From: Aquimarina sp. Aq107
Lineage (GTDB): Bacteria; Bacteroidota; Bacteroidia; Flavobacteriales; Flavobacteriaceae
DNA: 64,000 nt
Assembly (NCBI RefSeq): GCF_943733665.1
Contig: NZ_OX030782.1
Span: 1,260,001-1,324,000 of the forward strand
Reading direction: 5' to 3'
The position numbers were made by a program, and so were the translations under genes. Every line of letters starts with the position of its first letter. Within the stretch, counting starts at the first letter, position 1. The notes below the pieces were generated by a model that worked only from the letters and a program-made list of their open reading frames with translations, did not search any database and was not told the DNA's origin. Below are positions 1-10,071 of this stretch, piece by piece.

Positions 1-1620
1 TTTATAGGTTTTGAAGAAGGGAATGTATGTTTGGGTAGAGAAGTGGTAACGGTAAACTTCACAGTAACTCCAGCGAATGGTGATGTAACAACAGAAGTTA
101 CAGGAATAATGATTATTGAGAATAATCGCATAGAGATTGATCCAACTACTTTTGAAAGTTATGATGAACCTGTTGTTTTTAGTGTGAATGGTCAACCATA
201 TCCAGTTGATGAAACTTCATTAGTAGTTTGGAAAAAACCTTCATTCGGAATAACATTTTCGCCTAACCCAATAGAAATTCCGGAAGGAGTTGACGAGGTT
301 GAAGTTACATTTACGTTAGAAAATTTAAATGACTTTAATCAGGATTTATTTGATTACCGTTGGATCTTCAATGGAGATGAAAATGATGATAATCTTTCAG
401 GGTTAAGTGTTACACAGACTTTTACCGGTCTAGGCGGGACCGATACAAATCCAATAATAAATGTAGAATTAAGAGTGTCAGGAGATGGAGATCCTTGTGG
501 ACCAGATAGTGTAGACCTGGAAATACCAATAACTATAATCCCTCCTATAGAAATACACTTGCCAAATGACGATTTCTGTATCAATGACGGTCGACCACAA
601 GTATTTATAATAACACCAGAAGGAGCGGATCCTACTATCGTTGGTAATGGTGTAGCTCGAAGAAATGGTAGATTCGAATTTACTCCGTCCAATAGTAATT
701 TGGGGAATGTTTCATTTACAGTAGATGGAGAACCTTCGGATTATAATGTAACTGTTCATAGAATACCCGAAACTTTAATATTCTATACAGGTAATCGTAG
801 CGAATTTATAATTGGAGCGCAAAGAAATCTAGATGAAAATTGGGTTTTTGAATGGAAAGATATTCAACTGTTAGATAATACAGGAAAAGAGATTGATCCT
901 TCTTTCATACAAGTAACTAATAATATTATTAGATGTGTTGGAGAGAATCTCAATTTTGATAGCGGATCGGTTAATCTTGTTGTTAATAGATTTATTGGTG
1001 AAGAATTATCCTGCGATAGTGAATTTTCAGAAGAGATTGTATTAGATGAAATTCCTTGCGAAACCCGTCAATTTGGTTTTGTAAATTATATTTACGAAGC
1101 ATTAATAAACCTTGCCACTAACGATGGAGCACTTAATACAGATAATGAGGTTCTTAAAAAATTAGTTACACTCGTACTAGAAGAATATAGATTCTTCTCT
1201 GATATAGAGAATAGAAAATTATATGAGAGACCTCTAGATGATACATTTGCCAGGTTTGACAATTTCTTTGATAGTAATCAAGATGATTGGAATACCGGTA
1301 CTATTGTAACTGATCAAGACAAACAGTTATTTCAAGCATTACTACAATATGAATTTTTATTAATCACATATGTAACTAGCTGTGCTGATACTAATGTCGA
1401 AAGATATTCTCAAAGAATATTAGAGATTTTTGAAAAATTAGGGATTGATACACAATCTAATAACAACAGATTTGTAGCAGGATCAATTACCAATGATGCA
1501 GGAGAACGTGTAACTGTAAGTAGAGAAGTTTCGGTAGCAGATATTTCCCGTAATATTTCTGTAGATAACAAGATTAATTTTAAAGGATTTTTAAACACAA
1601 TTAATAGAATAGATGACTAA
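1..1620 (+). CDS. eCIS-locus protein with Ig-like repeats (5' truncated)
   Basis: The reading frame is open to base 1, so the gene begins upstream; the TTG at 31 is only an internal codon. The visible 539 residues begin with beta-rich, Thr/Asn/Val-rich segments that look like successive Ig/PKD-type domains (about residues 1-350). A helical C-terminal region (about 350-475) follows, then a short tail. I do not recognise a named family. It overlaps the tape-measure gene by 8 bases, so the two are translationally coupled and it probably belongs to the contractile injection system. A surface or fibre role would fit Ig-like domains, but that is inference. No signal peptide can be judged because the N-terminus is missing. 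Confidence 0.7.
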   Translation, partial: FIGFEEGNVCLGREVVTVNFTVTPANGDVTTEVTGIMIIENNRIEIDPTTFESYDEPVVFSVNGQPYPVDETSLVVWKKPSFGITFSPNPIEIPEGVDEVEVTFTLENLNDFNQDLFDYRWIFNGDENDDNLSGLSVTQTFTGLGGTDTNPIINVELRVSGDGDPCGPDSVDLEIPITIIPPIEIHLPNDDFCINDGRPQVFIITPEGADPTIVGNGVARRNGRFEFTPSNSNLGNVSFTVDGEPSDYNVTVHRIPETLIFYTGNRSEFIIGAQRNLDENWVFEWKDIQLLDNTGKEIDPSFIQVTNNIIRCVGENLNFDSGSVNLVVNRFIGEELSCDSEFSEEIVLDEIPCETRQFGFVNYIYEALINLATNDGALNTDNEVLKKLVTLVLEEYRFFSDIENRKLYERPLDDTFARFDNFFDSNQDDWNTGTIVTDQDKQLFQALLQYEFLLITYVTSCADTNVERYSQRILEIFEKLGIDTQSNNNRFVAGSITNDAGERVTVSREVSVADISRNISVDNKINFKGFLNTINRIDD

Positions 1621-3238
1621 TAAAAAGCACATCATAAACAAAGTGTTGTTTGAAGTTAATACGACGGATACAAAAACGGCGTATTACCTCAAGGATAATC
1701 TTGATGTGTTTTTCAAACAAAGTCTATTACCTACAATTCAAACATATTTTGATAGTATTACCTCTATAAACAATACGATAATAAGGCTTGATAAATTAGA
1801 ATTAAATATCAATAGTAACGATGTAAAAGATGAGTTGCAGTTACAAATGGCTATAATTAAAGAACTTCAAAAAAAGTTAATCCATAAAAAGGATTCAGAG
1901 TTTTCTAAAGAAAAAGGTGCTGAGTTTTTAACTATAGATAAAGGAAAAAGTAATACTGAAACATTCTTACATTTTCTAAAAACGGGTCAAACCCCATGGT
2001 GGGATTTAGAAATTGATATTAAACAAGACGCGTTTTTGTCACATATTATTTACAGTAAAGATTTTAGAGTAAAACTTTGTGAAATTTTATTGAATAATCA
2101 AGTGCGGAAAAGGTTGATATATCAGTTTTCTAATGAAGAATTATTAAAAATATTAGGAAAAGATAATCCTCAAGTAGAGTTTCCTAAAAAGCTTAAAAAA
2201 AGGGTGATCAGAGAACGTTACTGGGAAACAATAATGAAATATTTAACGGATAAGAATCTAAAATCTTTACAAGAAGATCTAATTTCAGTATTTATAAAAC
2301 TCAATAAAAAAAAGATCAATAAAACTCTAACCAATGAAATTGAAGATGTATTTGAATTAAAAACGATCTTAAATAAGATAAGTTCAGATAAAACAAAACA
2401 AGAACAATGGTTAAAATTGAAAATATCATTAATAGATAGCCTGAAAAAAATGGTCTTTAAAGACTCATTGGTAACCCTAGAGGATGGTTTATACAATGGA
2501 ATACGTAATGATACAAGAAGTAATATCGATACTGGAATACTACAGGAAATAATAGAAGAAAGTGTTAAACGGACACATCAAACTTTAAAAGAACTATTTC
2601 ATACCTTTAAAGAAGAGATAGTACCTTTTACTTCTACAGTAATATCAAATAAGCTAAAAGAGTTAAAATTTAACCCTGTTAAAAATTCTAAGGGCATAAT
2701 AAATCAAGCATTCCCCAAAGAATTCTTAGAACAGGATTCTTCTATATATGTACATAATGCAGGTTTAGTATTACTTCACCCGTATTTGGAAAGGTTGTTC
2801 ATGGAATTAAATCTGCTAAATGAAGAAAGAAAAGTTAAACCAGAAAAGGCAGATTTAGCAATTCATCTGTTGCACTTTATCGCTACCAAAAGAGAAAAGC
2901 AACTAGAAAACAATTTAGTTTTTGAAAAATTCTTGTGTGGATATCCAATGGATAAACCCATTCGTAAGAATATAAGATTACCCCAAAAATATAAGGTAGA
3001 AGCGGAGCGTATGTTACAAGCGGTATTAAATAATTGGCAAGCTCTCAAAAACACTTCAGTAGATGGTATAAGAGAAAATTTTATTAAAAGATCTGGGAAA
3101 CTGATGTTGGATGATCAATCTAAATATAGAATGATAGTAGAGCGTAAAACACAGGATATTCTATTAGAGAAATTACCATGGAACCTTAACTTAATTAAGA
3201 TTCCGTGGATTGATAAACTCTTGTTTGTAGAATGGTAA
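1613..3238 (+). CDS. Contractile injection system tape measure protein
   Basis: The 541-residue protein carries the signature of the CIS tape-measure family of eCIS loci. The block NAGLVLLHPYLERLF lies at about residues 380-395. It is followed by AIHLLHFIATK and the FLCGYPMDKPI block near residues 420-450, all characteristic of this family. The N-terminal half is charged and helical (many Lys/Glu/Leu), with a poorly conserved look. In eCIS particles this protein is thought to sit in the tube lumen and set or cap its length. It starts inside the previous gene (8-base overlap) and precedes the DUF4157 effector genes, the usual order in Bacteroidetes eCIS clusters. Confidence 0.88.
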   Translation: MTNKKHIINKVLFEVNTTDTKTAYYLKDNLDVFFKQSLLPTIQTYFDSITSINNTIIRLDKLELNINSNDVKDELQLQMAIIKELQKKLIHKKDSEFSKEKGAEFLTIDKGKSNTETFLHFLKTGQTPWWDLEIDIKQDAFLSHIIYSKDFRVKLCEILLNNQVRKRLIYQFSNEELLKILGKDNPQVEFPKKLKKRVIRERYWETIMKYLTDKNLKSLQEDLISVFIKLNKKKINKTLTNEIEDVFELKTILNKISSDKTKQEQWLKLKISLIDSLKKMVFKDSLVTLEDGLYNGIRNDTRSNIDTGILQEIIEESVKRTHQTLKELFHTFKEEIVPFTSTVISNKLKELKFNPVKNSKGIINQAFPKEFLEQDSSIYVHNAGLVLLHPYLERLFMELNLLNEERKVKPEKADLAIHLLHFIATKREKQLENNLVFEKFLCGYPMDKPIRKNIRLPQKYKVEAERMLQAVLNNWQALKNTSVDGIRENFIKRSGKLMLDDQSKYRMIVERKTQDILLEKLPWNLNLIKIPWIDKLLFVEW

Positions 3239-3305
3239 TGTAAATGGGCAGTATGAAAGTAATTACTTAAGGTTTTGAGTATAATGAAATTAAAGAGGAT
3301 ACAAT

Positions 3306-5096
3306 ATGAGGTTACAGAGAAAGAAAAAATCGGGGACTCCGGATCAATCGCAAAAAGCTTTTATACAGCCAAAATTAAAAGTTGGAGAACCAGGTGATAA
3401 ATATGAGGTTGAAGCAGATACAATGGCAGATCAAGTAGTTAATAAAACTTCATCTAATTCAGAAGGAGCTATTCAGAAAAAAGGAGCATCAGAGGAAGAA
3501 GTACAACAGAAACCTTTAGCGTCATCAATTACACCTTTGGTGCAAACAAGCATGTTTAAAGATCAAAATGAAGGAGCTGTACAAAAGATGGAAGAGGAAG
3601 AACCTGTTCAAAAGCAGGAGGAAGAAGAATCTGTTCAAAAACAGGAGGAAGAAGAAGCTATACAACAAAAGGAGGAGGAAGAATCTGTTCAGAAAATGGA
3701 AGAAGAAGAACCTGTTCAGGCAAAATGTGATGATTGCGAAAATGAAGAATCTGTACAAAAAATGGGCGAGGAGGAAGAGGTGCAAACCAAATCAAATTCG
3801 AATATCGTTTCCTCGGATTCAAATTCTAACGCTTCTATAGAGTCAAGATTGAAATCTAGCAAAGGAAAAGGCAATAAAATGTCCGGAGATACTAAAAATC
3901 AGATGGAGACAGGTTTTGGAGCAGATTTTAGTAGTGTCAACATACATACCGATAGTAATGCAGTACAAATGAGTCAGGAATTAGGAGCTCAGGCTTTTAC
4001 ACATGGTAATGATGTCTATTTTAATAAAGGAAAATACAACCCAGATTCTAAAGTAGGAAAACATTTGTTGGCGCATGAACTTACCCATACAGTGCAGCAA
4101 AGTGGAATGGTAAATAAAAAGATTCAAAAGAAGCATACATTAGAGAATAATCCGAAAGATGCACCATCAGGAATGAAATGTAGTATAGCAAATAGTAGTG
4201 CTGTAGGAATGAAAATGAGTATCAATCATGGAGTGGGTAGCAGTAATCTATCGGATTCTGATAAAGCTATGCTGTCTAATTTGGCAATGAACTGGCATGC
4301 TTCTGGAGGTGCTGATGTAATTAGAATTGATGGATTCGCCAGTATAGATGGAAAACCAGGGTTAAATTGGGGATTATCCTGTGATCGAGCAGAAAAAGTA
4401 GCGCAAGAATTGATGAACCCTTCTGATGGTTCAAAAGGGATTCCGCTTGCTAATATTAAAACATTTGCAAATGGAGAAACAAATCAGTTTTCGCAATCAT
4501 TAGGGCCAAATAGAAAGGCAGTTGTGACAATACCTAATCCAATTCCCCCACCAACTCCTCAAAAAAAGCAAAAGCAAAAAACTGTAACACTAAACATAGT
4601 TCATGTAAAAGGAAGTAGTGGTAATGTATCTAGTGCATTAAACTATGCAAATAACGAAGTCTACCACCAAGCAAACATCAAAATAAAAAAAGGAAAGGAA
4701 ATCAATTTACCGACTTTTATATCTAAACTTATTATTGGTAGCGATTTGATATTAGATGAATATCCAAATCCCACAAGTCCTACTAGTGAAGAGAAAACAT
4801 TATTGCCTTTAAATCAAAAATCTGGTGAGATCACTTTGTTTTTTGTAAAAGAATTAAGTGCAGGTAGTTTAGGAGAAGCATTTTGGCCAGCAACGGGTAC
4901 AGGTCTTTTAGGAGTAGTGGTGAGTAATGTTGGAACGGATAATACAGTATCGCACGAAATGGGTCATGTATTATTAAATAAAGGAACCCATGTAGTTCCA
5001 GATAACACATATTTAATGCACGCAACGGCTTCAAACCCTAAAAAACTTACTCCAGATGAAATCAAGACAATGAGATCTAGCCCTTTTGTTAAATAA
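3306..5096 (+). CDS. DUF4157 eCIS cargo protein with OmpA-like and zinc-protease-like C-terminus
   Basis: Domains of this 596-residue protein, in order: a Lys/Gln-rich N-terminus; an acidic repeat tract (about residues 90-140) with five 9-residue units of the type VQKQEEEES; a Cys pair (KCDDCEN); a DUF4157 domain (about 180-270) with HELTH at 257-261; an OmpA-like segment (about 300-410, with IRIDGFASIDG and NRKAVVTI); and a C-terminal domain with HEMGHVLLNKGTH at 550-562 and a downstream LMHA that resembles a Met-turn. DUF4157 marks cargo of extracellular contractile injection systems, so this is probably a loaded effector whose toxic part is the terminal zincin. The third His is two residues further than in the canonical metzincin motif, so that class is tentative. 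Confidence 0.85.
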   Translation: MRLQRKKKSGTPDQSQKAFIQPKLKVGEPGDKYEVEADTMADQVVNKTSSNSEGAIQKKGASEEEVQQKPLASSITPLVQTSMFKDQNEGAVQKMEEEEPVQKQEEEESVQKQEEEEAIQQKEEEESVQKMEEEEPVQAKCDDCENEESVQKMGEEEEVQTKSNSNIVSSDSNSNASIESRLKSSKGKGNKMSGDTKNQMETGFGADFSSVNIHTDSNAVQMSQELGAQAFTHGNDVYFNKGKYNPDSKVGKHLLAHELTHTVQQSGMVNKKIQKKHTLENNPKDAPSGMKCSIANSSAVGMKMSINHGVGSSNLSDSDKAMLSNLAMNWHASGGADVIRIDGFASIDGKPGLNWGLSCDRAEKVAQELMNPSDGSKGIPLANIKTFANGETNQFSQSLGPNRKAVVTIPNPIPPPTPQKKQKQKTVTLNIVHVKGSSGNVSSALNYANNEVYHQANIKIKKGKEINLPTFISKLIIGSDLILDEYPNPTSPTSEEKTLLPLNQKSGEITLFFVKELSAGSLGEAFWPATGTGLLGVVVSNVGTDNTVSHEMGHVLLNKGTHVVPDNTYLMHATASNPKKLTPDEIKTMRSSPFVK

Positions 5097-5123
5097 GGTA
5101 TAAGAATAATAAAAATAGAGATA

Positions 5124-5786
5124 ATGAAAACTTTACTAAACGATTTACATTTATATGAACTAGTACTTTTGTTTTTAGGAATATTCTTGTTTCTGATTCT
5201 AAGTGCTGGTTTAGTATACTACATACTCAAAAAAGAAGAAATCAAAAAACTACTGTTATTCTTTCCAATACCAATTTTGATGATCGGATATCCGAGTGTA
5301 AAAGAAATAACAATCTCATCCGATAAAATTGCCTTTTCTAAATATCAGGAAGAATATGTTCAAAACCCTAATGATAGCGTAGCAAAACAAAAACTGGAAG
5401 AACTCACAATAAAATTGGAGGAGAGAGCCCAAACTCCAGAAGATATAATACAAATTAGTAAAGCAAAATTATTACTTGGTAAATCCAAGGAAGCAATTAG
5501 ATATGCTAATAAAGCAATTAAAGCAGATAGCAACCATGCTACTATAGCTCAAGAAAATTTGCCTAGAGACTCAGAAGTTAATAACCATACTATTCAAACT
5601 CGTAGGATTACTGCTCAAGCAAATCAATTAAAGCGATTAGCAAAAATTCAGGATATAGAGAATATTGACATAGATACAGCGGCATTAAAAGAAAAAATTA
5701 ATCAAGTAAAGGTTGATAAAGAACTTATTGGTACTAAACAGATAGTGAAAAGAAAAACTTTAGAAAAATTACAGATTAAAAATTGA
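5124..5786 (+). CDS. Unknown membrane protein between two eCIS effectors
   Basis: This is a 220-residue protein with two hydrophobic segments near the N-terminus (about residues 12-35 and 42-58). A long, Lys/Glu/Gln-rich helical region follows, with a possible TPR-like stretch around 110-145 (KAKLLLGKSKEAIRYANKAI). It lies 27 bases after the first DUF4157 gene and 38 bases before the second, on the same strand, so it is probably co-transcribed. I do not recognise the family. Its position makes it a candidate accessory, chaperone or immunity protein for the neighbouring protease-like effector, but the sequence shows nothing that decides among these. Confidence 0.6.
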   Translation: MKTLLNDLHLYELVLLFLGIFLFLILSAGLVYYILKKEEIKKLLLFFPIPILMIGYPSVKEITISSDKIAFSKYQEEYVQNPNDSVAKQKLEELTIKLEERAQTPEDIIQISKAKLLLGKSKEAIRYANKAIKADSNHATIAQENLPRDSEVNNHTIQTRRITAQANQLKRLAKIQDIENIDIDTAALKEKINQVKVDKELIGTKQIVKRKTLEKLQIKN

Positions 5787-5824
5787 GAACATCTTCATAT
5801 TAGGAATATATGTTATAAAATAAA

Positions 5825-8800
5825 ATGTTTAGAACGGCAATATCACATACGACTAATGCTAAATCTAGTAACTCATCTCTTTTTCTAAAAGAGAAGGGCG
5901 ATGGTGCCTTTATTCAACCTAAACTTAACATAGGCAAACCAGGTGATAAGTATGAAATAGAAGCAGATAAGGTTGCAGATACTGTTGTTGCCAAAGGGAA
6001 TGATCAGAACAATTCATTTTTTAGTCCAGCACCGATTGTACAGAAACAACAGGAAGAAGAGGTTCAAAAACAGGAAATAACGGATAAAGAAGTTCAACAA
6101 AAGCCACTTGTAGATCGAATTAGCCCTTTAATTCAAAGTAAACCAGAAGAAGAGGCGATACAACAAAAAGAAGAACAGGAAGAAATCCAACAAAAGCCAG
6201 AAGAAGAAATACAGAGGCAAGAAGTATCGGAAGATCATATACAACAGAAAACAGAAAACAATTTCATAGCGCCTGATATACAAAAAAAGGAAGAAGAAAT
6301 TCAGGAGAAAGAGGAGGAAGAAGAACAAATATCAACTCTTCAAATGGTTCAGAGGAAATCAAATGAAATTCCAAATACAAATGCATCTATAGAATCTCGT
6401 TTGAACAGTTCTAAAGGAGGAGGTTCTCCTTTACCAAAAGAAACCAAGACACAAATGGAATCAGGTTTTGGTACTGATTTTAGTAATGTAAGAGTCCATA
6501 CAGATGCTAATGCCAAACAAATGAGTCAGGATATCGGAGCTCAGGCATTTACGCATGGAAATGATATTTATTTTAATGAAGGAAAATTTGATACATCCTC
6601 CAATTCTGGGAAACATTTACTGGCACATGAATTAACCCATACCGTACAACAAGGAGGAGGAATTAAACGTAAAGTAGAGAATGTAACGTCAGCACCAAAA
6701 ATGATCCAGGGATCATTTTTAGATTGGATACCAGATTGGATACTTAATAACGCGCGTAATATACCAGGGTATTTATTGTTTACGGTGATTATACAGTATG
6801 ATCCTTTGTTAGGACAAAGAGTGGAACTAACACCAATCAATCTACTAAGAGGTTTGATAGGATTAGTTCCTTTTGGAACAGCAATTTTTGATAAACTACA
6901 AGAATATAATATCATCCAACAAGTATTTGACTGGGTTAGTGGAAGATTAGGGGAACTTAACCTAACTACACAAGGATTATTAAATTTAGTAGAAGAAACT
7001 TGGGAGAATAATTCGGTGACATCGTTTGTCGGGGCGTTAAGAGAAGAGTTTAATGGACTTGTTAATAGAATAACAACGTTTGCAAACTCATTGATAGATC
7101 AGATTATTACTTGGATAAAAGAGGCTTTAATTGATGTAGCTGAACCAATTTTGGCAGAGAATCGTGCGTGGTCATTGATTAAAAAGATCATACACTATGA
7201 CCCACTAAGAGACGAAGAAGTAACCGCTACTACTGTAGAAATTCTGGAAGATTTCTTAATGCTTATTGGAAAGGAAACTGAGTTGGAGCAAATGCGAGAA
7301 AGAGGCACCTTACAAGAAACAGCCGATTGGCTAGATACTCAGGTAGGAACCTTCATGTCATTATTAGGAGAGTTAAGAGGATTAATAAATGCTGCGTGGG
7401 AAGCAATTCGTCCAGCGAACCTAACGGAAATCGCAACAAATTTAACCGCAATGTCAGGGCGCGTTACTGGTTTTTTAGAAAGAGTATGGACATTTGCATT
7501 GACAGTAGCTATCGAAGTGCTGAAAATTATTAAGAAAGCCCTACTGGGCTGGCTTTCTTCCGTAGCAAATGAAACAAGAGGATTCTCTCTTGTGAAAGTA
7601 ATCATTGGTAAAGATCCTTTTACGGATGAACATGTACCGAGAACCGTTCCCAATCTTATCCGAGGATTTATGAGCCTTATGGATGGAGGAGAAGCACAGT
7701 ATGCTCAGATGGTTGAGACTGGGGCGATCGCAAGAATAGTAGGAGAAATTGAGGCTGCAGTAGAAACACTGAATATGACTCCGCAATCTATTGTGCAGTT
7801 GTTTGTGGATCTCTGGAATTCTTTTTCTATTGATGATCTTCTTAATCCTATAGATGCTTTTGTAAGAATTATAGATCAATTTGGTGAACCGATTGGTAGA
7901 TTGATTGCTTTTGTAGCAGAAATAGTAAGAATTGTAATCGTAGCTATTTTGGAAATTATGAATTTCCCATTCGAGTTGATCGGAAATATTATTACCCGAT
8001 CACTTCAGGCTATGGAAGACATCAAACGAGATCCAATTGGTTTCCTGAAGAATATACTAAGAGCTATCAAGGAAGGTTTTGTGAAATTCTTTGATAACAT
8101 CGTAACCCATTTAATTAACGGTGTGATGGGTTGGTTAATGCGAGAATTAAGAGATGCCGGTATTCCAGAACTTACAGACTTCTCTCTGCAAGGAGTAATT
8201 AGTTGGGTTTTAGAAGTATTGGGTCTTTCTATGGAACGCATCTGGGAAAAACTGGCAGAACATCCACGAATAGGACCAGAAAGAGTTGCCAGAATACGAG
8301 GTGCTATTAATACATTAGAAGGTATCTGGACATTTATCAAAGATGTTCAAGAAAGAGGTATTGCAGCCATTTGGGATAAAATACAGGAACAGCTTAGTAA
8401 CCTTTGGAATATTGTAATTGATGCTGTAAAGAATTTTGTGATGACTCGTATCATTACACAAATCACAACCAGATTATTGAGCATGTTGGATCCTACAGGT
8501 ATTATGGCCGTGGTCAACGGCGCGATGGCTTTCTTCAGTGCGGTTCAGAGTTTTATTCAATATTTGCGAGAGATGCTAGAAGTTATCAACTCATTTGTGA
8601 ATGGAGTAGCCGATATAGCACAAGGAAATGTAGCCACAGCAGCTGATTATTTAGAACGTACAATGGGACAGTCTATGCCAGTAGTCATAGGATTCCTTGC
8701 CAATCAAGTAGGATTAGGAGGAATCGGGGCTAGAATAGCAGAGATTATAGGTTCGGTAAGGGCATTAATAGATGAAGCGTTGACTTGGTTGGTAAATAAA

Positions 8801-10066
8801 GCGGTAGATACCGGTATGGGACTTTTAGATCGTGTGATGGCAGTAGGAGCAAGTGCTAGAGATGCAGTATTTGGGTGGTTAGGATTTGATACTCCAATAA
8901 AATTTTCAAACGGAGAAACACACACTATTAAAATCGAAGAGCAAAGTGATCAGAGAGTGATTAATATCTATAGTCAAAGACAAAGATTTGAAGATTTTAT
9001 TACTGCAAAAGAAACAGAAATAAATGCAACACCAGATGGACCAGACAAAGATAATAAATTAGAAAAAATTGTAAACGTAAGACAGAACTATACGGCTGCT
9101 AATGCTACTATACGTGAACTTTATGATTTAGAGAACAATACAACACCAGCTCCAAGTGCTGATGTTAAATTAGCAAAAGAGCGTGAATTGAGAGGGAAAT
9201 TACTACTCATAAAAAACGATTTACAATCATTAGGATTAGCACCAGGACAAAACGCTATCACATCTCGTTTTGAAGTTGTATCTAGACAAAATAGTCGACC
9301 TTCTCAGGTAAAAATGGACCCATTAACTACTTTACCAGGAAATTCTATGGGCTCCGCACCTGGTAGAGGTGTAAATCTTCCTCCCGGTTGGAATTATTTG
9401 ACACAGTTAAACAATGCTTCCATTATTAATATACGAACTTGGAATAGAATGCATCTTATTCCTGAAAGACTTCATGGATCTGGAACGGATCCGGATAATC
9501 TCGTTCCTGCTGATAATTCAGTAAATACACCTGCTTCAAGTATAGAACAAAGAGCTTTAAATGAATTGAGAGACCCTACAAACGTAGATAAAGTATTAAA
9601 ATATGAGACAACAGTTGATTATCATCCTTCACCGTTACACGAATTTCCAAGTCATATAACAATAGAATGGCAAAAATGGACAGTAGATTCTTCAGGGCAA
9701 TTATTAGCATCTATTGGAACACCTGATAGATGGCTGTCTAGCACTATAGACCCTCCTCCTTCATTAACTGGAACCGGTTCAGGTCCTGCTGTTTTGAATT
9801 TACGAAGAGCAACTGCCGCAGAGTTTGTGGAAATTTTTGGTAGAGGAAGTGGGCGAAGATTACAACTTGCATATTCAAGAAGATTTAGAAACCAATTACC
9901 TTTTACCGCCTCAATACTTCTTAATATATACAGAACGTTAGCAAGCGAGGGAAGTAATTCACTTCGATTTTCAGACAATACCTCTGTAAATGATTATAAA
10001 GTTCTTGAAGATAAAAACGGTACTAGCATAACGATTGGAACAACTACATATACTATTCAAACCTAA
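5825..10066 (+). CDS. Large DUF4157 eCIS effector with nuclease-like C-terminal domain
   Basis: A 1413-residue protein. It has a Glu/Gln/Lys-rich N-terminal tract (about 75-180), then a DUF4157 domain with HELTH at 268-272. About 800 residues of amphipathic helix follow, rich in Trp, Ile and Leu. Three related units begin near residues 325, 458 and 596 (D-P-L/F with a downstream N/E-L-I/L-x-G-F pattern) and are spaced about 135 residues apart. The C-terminus contains RMHLIPERLHGSG (His1210) and DNLVPAD (Asn1225), a pattern like the G-H-L-I / N-L-V-P core of DNA/RNA non-specific endonuclease toxins. The small gene starting 5 bases later is a likely immunity gene. The nuclease assignment rests on this motif only. 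Confidence 0.85.
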   Translation: MFRTAISHTTNAKSSNSSLFLKEKGDGAFIQPKLNIGKPGDKYEIEADKVADTVVAKGNDQNNSFFSPAPIVQKQQEEEVQKQEITDKEVQQKPLVDRISPLIQSKPEEEAIQQKEEQEEIQQKPEEEIQRQEVSEDHIQQKTENNFIAPDIQKKEEEIQEKEEEEEQISTLQMVQRKSNEIPNTNASIESRLNSSKGGGSPLPKETKTQMESGFGTDFSNVRVHTDANAKQMSQDIGAQAFTHGNDIYFNEGKFDTSSNSGKHLLAHELTHTVQQGGGIKRKVENVTSAPKMIQGSFLDWIPDWILNNARNIPGYLLFTVIIQYDPLLGQRVELTPINLLRGLIGLVPFGTAIFDKLQEYNIIQQVFDWVSGRLGELNLTTQGLLNLVEETWENNSVTSFVGALREEFNGLVNRITTFANSLIDQIITWIKEALIDVAEPILAENRAWSLIKKIIHYDPLRDEEVTATTVEILEDFLMLIGKETELEQMRERGTLQETADWLDTQVGTFMSLLGELRGLINAAWEAIRPANLTEIATNLTAMSGRVTGFLERVWTFALTVAIEVLKIIKKALLGWLSSVANETRGFSLVKVIIGKDPFTDEHVPRTVPNLIRGFMSLMDGGEAQYAQMVETGAIARIVGEIEAAVETLNMTPQSIVQLFVDLWNSFSIDDLLNPIDAFVRIIDQFGEPIGRLIAFVAEIVRIVIVAILEIMNFPFELIGNIITRSLQAMEDIKRDPIGFLKNILRAIKEGFVKFFDNIVTHLINGVMGWLMRELRDAGIPELTDFSLQGVISWVLEVLGLSMERIWEKLAEHPRIGPERVARIRGAINTLEGIWTFIKDVQERGIAAIWDKIQEQLSNLWNIVIDAVKNFVMTRIITQITTRLLSMLDPTGIMAVVNGAMAFFSAVQSFIQYLREMLEVINSFVNGVADIAQGNVATAADYLERTMGQSMPVVIGFLANQVGLGGIGARIAEIIGSVRALIDEALTWLVNKAVDTGMGLLDRVMAVGASARDAVFGWLGFDTPIKFSNGETHTIKIEEQSDQRVINIYSQRQRFEDFITAKETEINATPDGPDKDNKLEKIVNVRQNYTAANATIRELYDLENNTTPAPSADVKLAKERELRGKLLLIKNDLQSLGLAPGQNAITSRFEVVSRQNSRPSQVKMDPLTTLPGNSMGSAPGRGVNLPPGWNYLTQLNNASIINIRTWNRMHLIPERLHGSGTDPDNLVPADNSVNTPASSIEQRALNELRDPTNVDKVLKYETTVDYHPSPLHEFPSHITIEWQKWTVDSSGQLLASIGTPDRWLSSTIDPPPSLTGTGSGPAVLNLRRATAAEFVEIFGRGSGRRLQLAYSRRFRNQLPFTASILLNIYRTLASEGSNSLRFSDNTSVNDYKVLEDKNGTSITIGTTTYTIQT

Positions 10067-10071
10067 AAAAG

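Noticed and set aside
31..1620. Start of the first gene at the TTG at 31
   Set aside because: The frame is open to base 1 and residues before 31 read as normal protein, so the gene starts upstream of the window.
3525..3840. Antisense and shifted frames rich in Phe/Leu or Lys/Arg
   Set aside because: They arise from the GAA/GAG-rich acidic repeat tract of the DUF4157 gene and have no independent support.
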